From Mesorhizobium hawassense (GTDB taxonomy: Bacteria > Pseudomonadota > Alphaproteobacteria > Rhizobiales > Rhizobiaceae): a DNA stretch of 64,000 bases. The notes under the pieces were generated by a model. It was not told where the DNA came from. It saw only the letters and a program-made list of their open reading frames with translations, and did not search any database. Positions within the stretch are counted from its first letter, which is position 1. Each line of letters begins with the position of its first letter. The DNA lies in the NCBI RefSeq assembly GCF_003289945.1, contig NZ_QMBP01000004.1, positions 186,001 to 250,000 on the forward strand, in the 5' to 3' direction. The translations under genes were made by a program, and so were the position numbers. Of this stretch, positions 43,099-50,921 are shown piece after piece.

Positions 43099-44741
43099 CG
43101 GCGATCGCGCTTCGCCCGCCCGAGATCGTCATGCGCCTGCAGCGGCTTGGCGCGGCGCATCCGACGCGTCTCAGCTTCCTGCGTCAGCTGATCCGCCGCG
43201 CCGCCAGAGAGAAATGGCGCGTGCGCAAACATCTGTTCGATCTCGACGACAATGGTTTCGGGCGCGCGGTCTATGCGGTCGAGACACCGGCAAGGACCTA
43301 CAGCCTGGTCGCGTTCTCGACCCCGCTCGACGACGAGAAGCGGTCCGACCGGGTGATCGCGCAGGCCTGGGACACCAGCTACGCGCTTTACGACGGATTG
43401 CCGGACTCAGCCGAGATCGCGCGGCTGGAAGCCAATGCGCCGCTGCAGGAAGCAGGCCGCTACACCAGCCGCGAACTCGTGCTGGCGCGCGCGAACAAGA
43501 GCGTGCGGCTGTTCGAGGAGGTTGCCGCAACGCTGGCGCAGGGCCGCCAGCCGGACGAGGAGCAACTGCTCGGCGTTGGCTATCTGCTTCGCACCACGGC
43601 GGTCTACGGCAACGGCAAGTTCGGCATCGCCGATCGCGACGAGATCGCCTCGCGACCGGAGCTTGCCGGATCCTTCCAGGCCGAGATGCTCACCGTCTGG
43701 CTGATCCGCTCCTTCACGCTCGATCTGGTCGATCACATCGCCCATCGCCGCAATCCGGCCGGCGCGGCCAGACTGGCGCCGGATTTGCGCAGGGCGCTCG
43801 GCGTGGGCAATGCGACGGGGCTGGGCATGGCTCCTTTCCTAGTTCGCCATCCGCTGCTGACGCATAGCTGGTTCCTGGCGCGCGAAACCGCGCTCGCGCG
43901 GGTACGCGCCGAACCACATGCCGGCAAGGTGGAACGAAACGCCTTTTCGAAATCTCTCGCCGATCTGCGCCGACGCGTCGCCCGCTGGCACAGCGACGAC
44001 AGCCGCCAGGCCGCAGCAACGCGGTCGCTCGCCGACGACCTCGACACGCTGGCGGAAAATCTCGACCGGCTTCTGGCGAAGCCGCGCCCCTGGGATCCGC
44101 TCTACCGCTTCGCCGAACACCATTTCTCGCTCGAGGGGCAGGAAGCCTGCGTTTCGCTGATCCTCGAACCCCACGGCACCCTGGTCGACGATCTCGGCGA
44201 CACGATGAAGGCCGACGAGACGCACGGCCACGCAATCGACGGCAGTATGAGTTGCGCCTCGCTCCGCCAGGCGCTTCTCGACTCCTATTCCTGGGCGGAA
44301 AGCGTCGACTTCGCTGACCCGGCCGCCAATGCGCGCTTCTGGTATGTTTCCGCGGAGAAGCTCGAGCCGAGGCTCGGTGAGCGCTTCGAGGAGGATGGCG
44401 CCGAGCTTGAACAGCCCTTGGCCACCGCGCGCGACGCGCTCGGCCTGGCCGCCGCGCTATCCGAGGAGCCGGCCTCGAGCCGCGTCGCGGACTTCCTGCT
44501 GCGCCGCCCGGAATGGCGCCATGCGGTTCGGCGCGCCCAGATCGTCGCCAAATTCCCCTACGCCGAGATCCACGACAATCTGATCGGCGCCGAATTGCGG
44601 CCTGTCGACATTTTGCGCGCCAAGCTCGCTTTCTTCGGCGCGCGCAGTTTCGATCCGCGCTCCGACCGCTGGCTGCGCATTGCGCTGTTCAGCGGCGAAC
44701 CGCTGATCGAGGACGTCGGCACGGCAGGAGAAGCCGCGTGA
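43095..44741 (+). CDS. Conserved-looking protein of unknown family, 548 residues
   Basis: I do not recognise this family. The protein is soluble-looking, with no signal peptide or membrane segment, and rich in Arg/Glu/Ala helices. Non-repetitive blocks such as YLLRTTAVYGNGKFGIADRD, NATGLGMAPFLVRHPLLTHS and FAEHHFSLEGQEACVSLI, with His and acidic residues, look like an ordered, possibly enzymatic core. It is translationally coupled to both neighbours (ATGA with the LDH2-type gene, GTGA with the DUF3726 gene), so it should act in the same process. Codon use matches the surrounding genes. No cofactor motif such as a Rossmann or P-loop is evident. Confidence 0.82.
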   Translation: MTAIALRPPEIVMRLQRLGAAHPTRLSFLRQLIRRAAREKWRVRKHLFDLDDNGFGRAVYAVETPARTYSLVAFSTPLDDEKRSDRVIAQAWDTSYALYDGLPDSAEIARLEANAPLQEAGRYTSRELVLARANKSVRLFEEVAATLAQGRQPDEEQLLGVGYLLRTTAVYGNGKFGIADRDEIASRPELAGSFQAEMLTVWLIRSFTLDLVDHIAHRRNPAGAARLAPDLRRALGVGNATGLGMAPFLVRHPLLTHSWFLARETALARVRAEPHAGKVERNAFSKSLADLRRRVARWHSDDSRQAAATRSLADDLDTLAENLDRLLAKPRPWDPLYRFAEHHFSLEGQEACVSLILEPHGTLVDDLGDTMKADETHGHAIDGSMSCASLRQALLDSYSWAESVDFADPAANARFWYVSAEKLEPRLGERFEEDGAELEQPLATARDALGLAAALSEEPASSRVADFLLRRPEWRHAVRRAQIVAKFPYAEIHDNLIGAELRPVDILRAKLAFFGARSFDPRSDRWLRIALFSGEPLIEDVGTAGEAA

Positions 44742-45319
44742 TCGACCTGTCGCTCAACGAGGTGGAAACGCTGAGCACCAAGGCGGCGCGGGGTGCCGGA
44801 TTTTCGTGGGGCCTGGCCGAGGACATTGGGCGGGCGGCAAGGCGGATCGCGGTCGAAGACGAAGCCTGGGGCGTGGCCATGCTGAGCCTTGCCGAAAACG
44901 CGCAATCCTTCGCGGCACCCGATCCTGCCCGCGCGGCGCGCTGGCGGTGCGGCGAGGCCGACAAGCCGGCCGAAAGGCCGCTCTGCCCTATCCGGACCGC
45001 GGCCCTGCTGCTCGACGATCCGCCTTCGGCGAGCGCGATACCGCTGGCGATCCTGGATGTCGGCCTGCCGGTCTGGCTCGACGCAATGCTGCGCCGATCG
45101 AACATGCGCGTGGCGGAGCGGCCCGAGTTGCTGACGCCGCGGGCAGACGTGGTCATCGAAAACCGCGCCGAGGTGGCGCAGCCGGTCACGGGCCGGCGCG
45201 GGGCGATCGAGGAACGGACGCTCGCCGCGCTGAATTCCTTCGCGGCCAGAACCTATGTGCCCGAAAGCGAAAGGTCGCGCGTGCGCGGCGCCGGCGGAGG
45301 CCGCGTCGACGATGAATAA
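44738..45319 (+). CDS. DUF3726-type protein of unknown function
   Basis: A 193-residue protein starting at GTG 44738, overlapping the previous stop. The N-terminal pattern LSLNEVETLSTKAARGAGFS followed by WGLAEDIGRAARR is what I associate with DUF3726. No catalytic motif, signal peptide or membrane segment is visible. Tight coupling with the 548-residue protein suggests the two form a complex or act in succession. The C-terminus is Arg/Gly rich and probably disordered. Confidence 0.78.
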   Translation: MIDLSLNEVETLSTKAARGAGFSWGLAEDIGRAARRIAVEDEAWGVAMLSLAENAQSFAAPDPARAARWRCGEADKPAERPLCPIRTAALLLDDPPSASAIPLAILDVGLPVWLDAMLRRSNMRVAERPELLTPRADVVIENRAEVAQPVTGRRGAIEERTLAALNSFAARTYVPESERSRVRGAGGGRVDDE

Positions 45320-45331
45320 GGGGAGAGAAGA

Positions 45332-46438
45332 ATGAGCGCAGCCGACGGCCAGAAGATCGCCATGCGGGGAGCGGGTTACTATTCGGCGAACACCGTCGGC
45401 GCCAAATACGTCATCGACAAGGTCGCCGATCTCGTCGTCGAGGCCGTCGCCAAGATGCCCCGGCTCGCAGACGGCCAGCCATTCGCGATCGCCGATTTCG
45501 GCGCGGCCGACGGCGGCACGTCGATGGACATGATGCGGCGGCTGGTCGGCGCCGTGCGGAAGACAGAACCGGATCGGGCGATATCGATCACCTACACCGA
45601 CCTGCCGCACAATGATTTCTCGACCCTGTTCAGGCTCAGTCAGGGACTTCTCGGGACCTCCACCGAGGCGCCGCTGGCCGAGACCCCTTCCCTCTACATC
45701 TTCGGCAGCGGCACCAGCTTCTATCGCCAGATCGTGCCGGACAATTCGCTCTCGTTCGGCTTCTCCGCCACCGCGATGCATTGGATCAGCAAGCGGCCCT
45801 GCATGATCGCCGACCATGTCCAGGCGGTCGGCGCGAGCAATGCCGAGCGCGAGCAGTTCCGCGCGCAGGCCCTTCGCGACTGGGAGACGATCCTGCTTGC
45901 CAGGGCGCATGAACTGCGGTCCGGCGGCAGGCTCGCGCTGGCCAATTTCTGTATCGATGAAGAAGGCCGCTATCTCGGCCATACGACGGGCGCCGACATG
46001 TTCGATTGCTTCGCGCGCCATTGGCGCGACCTGCTGCGCGCCGGGCGGATCAGCGAGACGGAATACGTCAACGCGACGTTCCAGCAATTCTACAAGACGC
46101 CGGACGAGTTCGCAGCACCCTTCCGCGATCCCGCCTCGCCGGTGTCGCAGGCCGGACTAAAGCTGGAGACGATGTTCACCATGGTGACGCCCTGCCCCTA
46201 TGCCGAGGCGTTCCGGACCCACCGCAACGCGCCGGATTTCGCCAGGGCCTATGTGCCGACTCTGCGCTCCTGGTCCGAAACCGTTTTCGCGAACGCGCTC
46301 GATCCCGCGCGACCGGCAAGCGAGCGCTCGGCAATCATCGACGATTTCTACAACACCTACGAAGCCGATGTCGCACGAACGCCGGAAGATCACCGCATGG
46401 ACTACGTCCACTGCGTGACGGAGATCGTCAAATCGTAG
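45332..46438 (+). CDS. SABATH-family SAM-dependent carboxyl/N-methyltransferase
   Basis: A 368-residue methyltransferase 12 bases after the DUF3726 gene, with GGGGAGAG upstream. It shows the SABATH hallmarks in order: YYSANTVGAKYVIDK (SAM/substrate N-terminal segment), IADFGAADGGTSMDMM (SAM loop), YTDLPHNDFSTLF (the plant LPxNDFNxLF motif), then GTSFYRQIVPDNSLSFGFSA and TAMHWIS (plant SFYxRLFP...SxxxxxWLS). Plant members methylate carboxyls of salicylate, jasmonate and indole-3-acetate, or N atoms of xanthines. Bacterial members are less studied. The acceptor is unknown; a small carboxylic acid or N-heterocycle made by the upstream enzymes is the natural guess. Confidence 0.88.
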   Translation: MSAADGQKIAMRGAGYYSANTVGAKYVIDKVADLVVEAVAKMPRLADGQPFAIADFGAADGGTSMDMMRRLVGAVRKTEPDRAISITYTDLPHNDFSTLFRLSQGLLGTSTEAPLAETPSLYIFGSGTSFYRQIVPDNSLSFGFSATAMHWISKRPCMIADHVQAVGASNAEREQFRAQALRDWETILLARAHELRSGGRLALANFCIDEEGRYLGHTTGADMFDCFARHWRDLLRAGRISETEYVNATFQQFYKTPDEFAAPFRDPASPVSQAGLKLETMFTMVTPCPYAEAFRTHRNAPDFARAYVPTLRSWSETVFANALDPARPASERSAIIDDFYNTYEADVARTPEDHRMDYVHCVTEIVKS

Positions 46439-46486
46439 CGGACCGGCTTCAGCGTCGCGCCATCCGACCACATGATCGGACGGCCT

Positions 46487-48556
46487 CTATTCGGCCGCCA
46501 GCGCCGTCACTTCCCGCCGGAACGGCAAGGCATCGCCGATATCGGCTTCGTCCAGTTCGCGGGCGAAGCGATGGCCGGCATAGGTTGCCCAGGCGATGGG
46601 TCCCGGCGCTTCGGCGTCGCCGATGACCTTGGCCGAACGGATGCCGTTGCCGGTCCACTCGTTTTCCCGGGCCTTGAGATCGCGCCACACGGCATCGTCC
46701 TGATTGCGCGACGTCACCAGGACGACGGCGTCGGCCGCCAGCTCGCGGCGCGCGCCGGTATAGACGCAGGCCGTGACGACACCGCCCGCAGCGATGTTCG
46801 TAACGGTCCTGTTGAGGACGATATCGACTCCCAGCTCCGCCAGGCGGCGGTGGATGGCCCCCTGCTCCAGCGTGTTGCGGGTCCAGTCCGAGACATAGGC
46901 CGATGGGGTCACCAGGGTCACCTTCGCGCCCTGGCGCGCCATCAGCTCGGCGAGCACGCCACCCATGTAGTAGTGGTCGTCGTCGAACAGCACGACATTG
47001 CCACCCGGCACCTTGCCGCCCATCAGATCGTCCGGTGTGTAGACTGGCGTGGCGGGATCGATCGGCATCGGCACGACATGGGCGCGCGCGACGCCGTCGC
47101 GACGCCATGTCGATCCGGTGGCGATGGCGACGTTCTGGAAGCCAAAGGACAGGATGTCGTCCGCCGTCAGCCGGCTTTCGAAATAGATATCGACATTCGG
47201 CATCCGGCTGAGCTGATACTGCCGGTAGTCGCGCACCCGGCCCCAGGCCGAGAGGCCGGGCAGCAGACATTCGCGCGCCACGCGTCCGCCAAGCTCGGTG
47301 TCGGCTTCCGCTATCGCCACCTGATAGCCGCGCAGGCCGAGCGCGCGGGCGGCTTCCAGTCCGGCGGGTCCGGCGCCGACGATCAGCACGCTGTCGCTGT
47401 CGCCCTTGGCCTGCATGCGCTCCGGATGCCAGCCCTTGCGCCATTCCTCCATGAAGGTCGGGTTCTGGGTGCAGCGCGAGATCGACATCGTCATGTCACC
47501 GGTGATGCAGATGTTGCAGCCGATGCATTCGCGGATGTCCTCGATCCGTCCCTCCTCGACTTTCCTCGGCAGGAAGGGATCGGCGATCGACGGCCGGGCG
47601 CAGCCGATGAAGTCGAGCGTGCCCGATTTGATCATCCGCACCATCACGTCCGGCGAGGTGAAGCGGCCGACGCCGACGACCGGCTTCGTGGTCAGCCTTT
47701 TGATGCCGGAGACGAGGCTTTCCTGCGCCGCCTCTTCCTTGAAGCGCGACGGCCCCGAGCAATCCTCCCAAGCGCCGTGCGCGAGGTCCCAGAGGTCGGG
47801 CAGCTCGGCATGCATCTCGATCATGTCGCGGACTTCCGAATTGGCGAAGCCGAGTTCGCCGATCATCTCGTCCAGCGACAGCCGCAGTGTCAGGCCGCAA
47901 GTGTCGCCGATCGCGTCGCGTCCTTCCTCGATCAGCTCGCGCATCAGCCGCGAGCGGTTTTCCAGCGAGCCGCCATATTCGTCGCTGCGCTGGTTGGTGG
48001 CGGTGGACAGGAAATGCTGGATGATGCCGAAGCCGTGCGCGCCGTAGAGGCACACCAGGTCGAAGCCCGCCTGCTTCGCGCGTTTGAAGGCGTTGCGGTG
48101 CCAGCGGCGCAGGTCGCGGATATCCTCTCTGTCCATGGCGCGCGCCTGCACCGGATCGTTGGTGAAGGTGCGGATCGGCAGGGCCGAAGGCCCGCGCGGA
48201 ACCTCCTTGGTGTAAAGATTGGGCCCGTTGATGCCGGAATAGGCGAGCTGGACACCGGCGAGTGCCCCGTACTCGTGCATGGCCTTGGCCATCTTGGCCA
48301 GCGCCGGAATGTCGGCATCATCCCACAACCTGAGCTCGATGAAGGGCGTGATCTCGGAGGTGTGATGCATCTCCGTCTGCTCGGTGAAGATGACGCCCCA
48401 TCCGCCTTCCGACTTCATGCGGCGCATCTCGGCCGCGGCCGACGGATCGCGATAACCACCGCCATTGCAGTGCGGAACCTGGTAGAAGCGGTTCTTGGCC
48501 GTCACCGGGCCGATCTTCATCGGCTCGAACAGAATGTCGTAGCGTGGGTCGCGCAT
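46487..48556 (-). CDS. Trimethylamine dehydrogenase-family iron-sulfur flavoprotein, histamine dehydrogenase-like active site
   Basis: A 689-residue protein that follows trimethylamine dehydrogenase nearly without gaps at the N-terminus. Cys30 (YQVPHCNGGG) aligns with the 6-S-cysteinyl-FMN Cys30, and the 4Fe-4S ligands are Cys344, 347, 350 and 362 (CX2CX2CX11C). A C-terminal FAD/ADP-like domain begins VLIVGAGPAGLEAARALG. The aromatic bowl of TMADH (Tyr60, Trp264, Trp355) becomes Gln60, Trp263, Asp354, the set I recall from histamine dehydrogenase, where the Asp holds the imidazolium. A primary amine substrate such as histamine is thus favoured over trimethylamine; a demethylase role is the alternative. 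Electrons usually go to ETF. Confidence 0.87.
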   Translation of the reverse strand: MRDPRYDILFEPMKIGPVTAKNRFYQVPHCNGGGYRDPSAAAEMRRMKSEGGWGVIFTEQTEMHHTSEITPFIELRLWDDADIPALAKMAKAMHEYGALAGVQLAYSGINGPNLYTKEVPRGPSALPIRTFTNDPVQARAMDREDIRDLRRWHRNAFKRAKQAGFDLVCLYGAHGFGIIQHFLSTATNQRSDEYGGSLENRSRLMRELIEEGRDAIGDTCGLTLRLSLDEMIGELGFANSEVRDMIEMHAELPDLWDLAHGAWEDCSGPSRFKEEAAQESLVSGIKRLTTKPVVGVGRFTSPDVMVRMIKSGTLDFIGCARPSIADPFLPRKVEEGRIEDIRECIGCNICITGDMTMSISRCTQNPTFMEEWRKGWHPERMQAKGDSDSVLIVGAGPAGLEAARALGLRGYQVAIAEADTELGGRVARECLLPGLSAWGRVRDYRQYQLSRMPNVDIYFESRLTADDILSFGFQNVAIATGSTWRRDGVARAHVVPMPIDPATPVYTPDDLMGGKVPGGNVVLFDDDHYYMGGVLAELMARQGAKVTLVTPSAYVSDWTRNTLEQGAIHRRLAELGVDIVLNRTVTNIAAGGVVTACVYTGARRELAADAVVLVTSRNQDDAVWRDLKARENEWTGNGIRSAKVIGDAEAPGPIAWATYAGHRFARELDEADIGDALPFRREVTALAAE

Positions 48557-48650
48557 AATAGCTTCCTTGATGCCGGTTCGGTCCTGCCGATCCGCCGAGA
48601 CTACTCATAAGTTGGCGCTGGCGCGGGAAAACTATGGATTTCTTCTGCGC

Positions 48651-48671
48651 CGATTAGGACGCGCCTAATCG
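48651..48671. promoter_or_regulatory. Strong 21-bp palindrome (operator) in a divergent promoter region
   Basis: CGATTAGG (48651-48658) and CCTAATCG (48664-48671) are perfect 8-base arms around ACGCG. A further half-site GGATTAGCC is at 48681-48689. The palindrome is 95 bases upstream of the flavoprotein start and 106 bases upstream of the ArgE-type start. It has the ATTAG-N7-CTAAT form of an LTTR box; the LysR at 49938-50873 is a candidate ligand-dependent binder. Confidence 0.7.
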
Positions 48672-48776
48672 CCCTTGCATGGATTAGCCTCAGATGAACC
48701 GGGGCTGAGACAAATGCGACTTCAGCGCTGCCGCACCGCGGTGCTACACAGCCGGCTGCGGCAACGGACAAGAGAC

Positions 48777-49931
48777 ATGGACAGCATCAGTATCCTCGAA
48801 AAGCTGCTCGCCTTCCCGACGGTGAGCCGCGACTCCAACCTCGACCTGATCGGCTATGTGGCCGATCTGCTCCAAGCAAACGGCATAACCAGCCAGCTCA
48901 TCCACAGCGCGGACGGCCACAAGGCCAATCTCTTCGCCACCATCGGGCCGGCCGACAGACCCGGCATCATGCTGTCCGGCCACACCGATGTCGTTCCCGT
49001 CGACGGCCAGAACTGGACATTGCCGCCCTTCGCGATGACCCAGCGCGACGGCAGGCTTTACGGGCGCGGCGCGGCGGACATGAAGGGCTTCGTCGCCTCC
49101 GCCCTCGCGGCCTGCCTGAAGGCTTCGAAAATGGCGCTTCGCACGCCCCTGCATCTGGCGCTCTCCTACGACGAGGAGGTCGGCTGTCTCGGCGTGCGCG
49201 ACCTGATCGAAATGCTGAGCGCGGCGCCGCAACGCCCACTGCTCTGCATCGTCGGCGAGCCGACCAACATGCAGGTGGCGACCGGGCACAAGGGCAAGCT
49301 CGCAGCGCGCGCCGTCTGCAAGGGACGCGAAGGCCATTCGGCGCTCGCTCCGCTGGCGCTCAACGCCATCCATCTCGGCTGCGATTTCGTGCGCGCCCTG
49401 CGCGACGAGCAGGAGCGGCTGGCCCGCGAAGGCGCCCGCGACGGCGACTACGACATTGCCTACACAACCGTGCATGTCGGCAGGATCAATGCCGGCGTGG
49501 CGCTCAACATCGTGCCCAATCTCTGTCAGGTCGATTTCGAGATCCGCAACGTCGCCGCCGACGATGCCGGCGACGTTCTCGACAGGCTGCGCGGTGCCGC
49601 GGCACGCATTGCCGCCAACGCCGCTTCGATCGCGCCCGAAGCCGCGATCGACATCGAGATCACCAACACCTATCCGGGCCTCGACACGCCGGCCGCCTCG
49701 GAAGCGGTCGCCTTCGTCAAATCGCTGACCGGCGCCAACGGCACCATGAAAGTCGCTTACGGCACCGAAGGCGGATTGTTCAGCCGCGATCTAGGCACGC
49801 CTGCCGTCGTCTGCGGGCCGGGCTCCATGGCGCAGGGACACAAGCCGGACGAGTATGTCAGCCTCGAGCAATTGCGGCGTTGCGACGAGATGCTGGAGCG
49901 ACTGCTGTCGCGTCTCACTGACGGGCCGTGA
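48777..49931 (+). CDS. argE: ArgE-family deacetylase (M20 metallopeptidase, acetylornithine deacetylase-like)
   Basis: A 384-residue M20 hydrolase starting at ATG 48777 behind AAGAGA. Metal ligands lie in LSGHTDVVPVDG (His, with catalytic Asp), GRGAADMKGF (bridging Asp), DEEVGCLG (catalytic Glu-Glu), and VGEPTNMQVATGHKG as in ArgE. It would remove an N-acyl group from ornithine or another N-acyl amino acid. Most alphaproteobacteria make arginine with ArgJ, and ArgE-type paralogues beside catabolic genes often act on other N-acyl compounds. Divergence from the amine dehydrogenase suggests shared control. Confidence 0.86.
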   Translation: MDSISILEKLLAFPTVSRDSNLDLIGYVADLLQANGITSQLIHSADGHKANLFATIGPADRPGIMLSGHTDVVPVDGQNWTLPPFAMTQRDGRLYGRGAADMKGFVASALAACLKASKMALRTPLHLALSYDEEVGCLGVRDLIEMLSAAPQRPLLCIVGEPTNMQVATGHKGKLAARAVCKGREGHSALAPLALNAIHLGCDFVRALRDEQERLAREGARDGDYDIAYTTVHVGRINAGVALNIVPNLCQVDFEIRNVAADDAGDVLDRLRGAAARIAANAASIAPEAAIDIEITNTYPGLDTPAASEAVAFVKSLTGANGTMKVAYGTEGGLFSRDLGTPAVVCGPGSMAQGHKPDEYVSLEQLRRCDEMLERLLSRLTDGP

Positions 49932-49937
49932 AATTCC

Positions 49938-50873
49938 TCATTTGACGATGCGTTCGGTGCCGAAGACGCCCTGCTCGACGACGAAGCGCCGGCAGTGGTC
50001 GATGAAAGCCTGCACCGTCAGCGTGCGATGCTCGGCATTGGGCAGCGCAATTCCCATGGTCAGCGGCCTGATGTCGCCCAGCAAGGGCACGAAGACCAGC
50101 AGCTTGCCGTCCGGCGACATGGTGTTGAGCGGCCGCATGTTGGCGATGCCGTAGCCGAAGCCGTTGGCCACCATCGAACGCATCACGGCGATGTCGCCGG
50201 TGCGCTCGGCGATCTTGGGCCGCAGGCCCTTGGGCTGGAAAGCCGAGAGGAAATATTCGCGGCTATAGGGCAGGTCGAGCAGCACCATCGGCTCGTCGAC
50301 CAGTTCCTCGGGCGTGATGCCCGCCCTAGCCGCCAGGTGGTGCGCGGCCGGCAGCATCACATAGGCCGGCAACTGCATCAGCGGCTCGAAGGTCATGTCC
50401 TGCGACAGTTCGAGATCGTAGGTGAGCGCAGCGTCTATTTCGCCACGCTGCAGCATCTCGAACAATTGGCCCTGGTTGCGCTCGAACTGCCGGACGCGCA
50501 CATCCGGATAGGCGTCCTCGAACTTTTTGCGCAGCGCCGGCAGCACGATCTGCGCGAAGGTGAGCAGGCAGCCGACCGCCAGCGGTCCGCGCACCTTTTC
50601 CGCGATGTCGCCGGCAATGTCGTGCAGCGCGTCGGCGTCGTTGAGCAGGCGCGCGGCTTCCTTGAGGAACAGGCGGCCGCCCGCCGTCAGTGCAAGGGCG
50701 TGCGAATGCTTGCGCACGAAGAGCTGGACGCCGAATTCCGCTTCGAGCTGCGCGATCGAGGCCGAGATCGACGGCGGCGAGACATTCACCTGCTCGGCCG
50801 CCTTGGCGATCGAACCTGCCTCGCCAACGGCGACGAAATATTCGAGTTGTCTGAGCGTGAAGCGGAGCGGCAT
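49938..50873 (-). CDS. LysR-family regulator
   Basis: A 311-residue LTTR with an N-terminal HTH (FTLRQLEYFVAVGEAGSIAK, then AAEQVNVSPPSISASIAQLE) and a full effector domain. It is convergent with the ArgE-type gene (6-base gap) and lies 48 bases downstream of the aldehyde dehydrogenase gene on the same strand, so it may be the last gene of that operon. Probable targets are the FMO/RidA/DUF1028/ALDH operon or the palindrome at 48651; both are inferred. Confidence 0.88.
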   Translation of the reverse strand: MPLRFTLRQLEYFVAVGEAGSIAKAAEQVNVSPPSISASIAQLEAEFGVQLFVRKHSHALALTAGGRLFLKEAARLLNDADALHDIAGDIAEKVRGPLAVGCLLTFAQIVLPALRKKFEDAYPDVRVRQFERNQGQLFEMLQRGEIDAALTYDLELSQDMTFEPLMQLPAYVMLPAAHHLAARAGITPEELVDEPMVLLDLPYSREYFLSAFQPKGLRPKIAERTGDIAVMRSMVANGFGYGIANMRPLNTMSPDGKLLVFVPLLGDIRPLTMGIALPNAEHRTLTVQAFIDHCRRFVVEQGVFGTERIVK

Positions 50874-50921
50874 GGCGCTATGTTGCCGGTTTGCACCCAG
50901 TGATCAAGTCGCGGCCGCTCC

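Noticed and set aside
46472..48610. A 712-codon open frame antisense to the amine dehydrogenase-family gene
   Set aside because: Same cause. The minus-strand protein has the FMN Cys, the Fe-S cysteines and full-length homology; the plus frame shows none.
48777..49931. Assignment to arginine biosynthesis
   Set aside because: No other arg gene is nearby and the gene shares a promoter region with an amine dehydrogenase, so the family name is kept but not the pathway.
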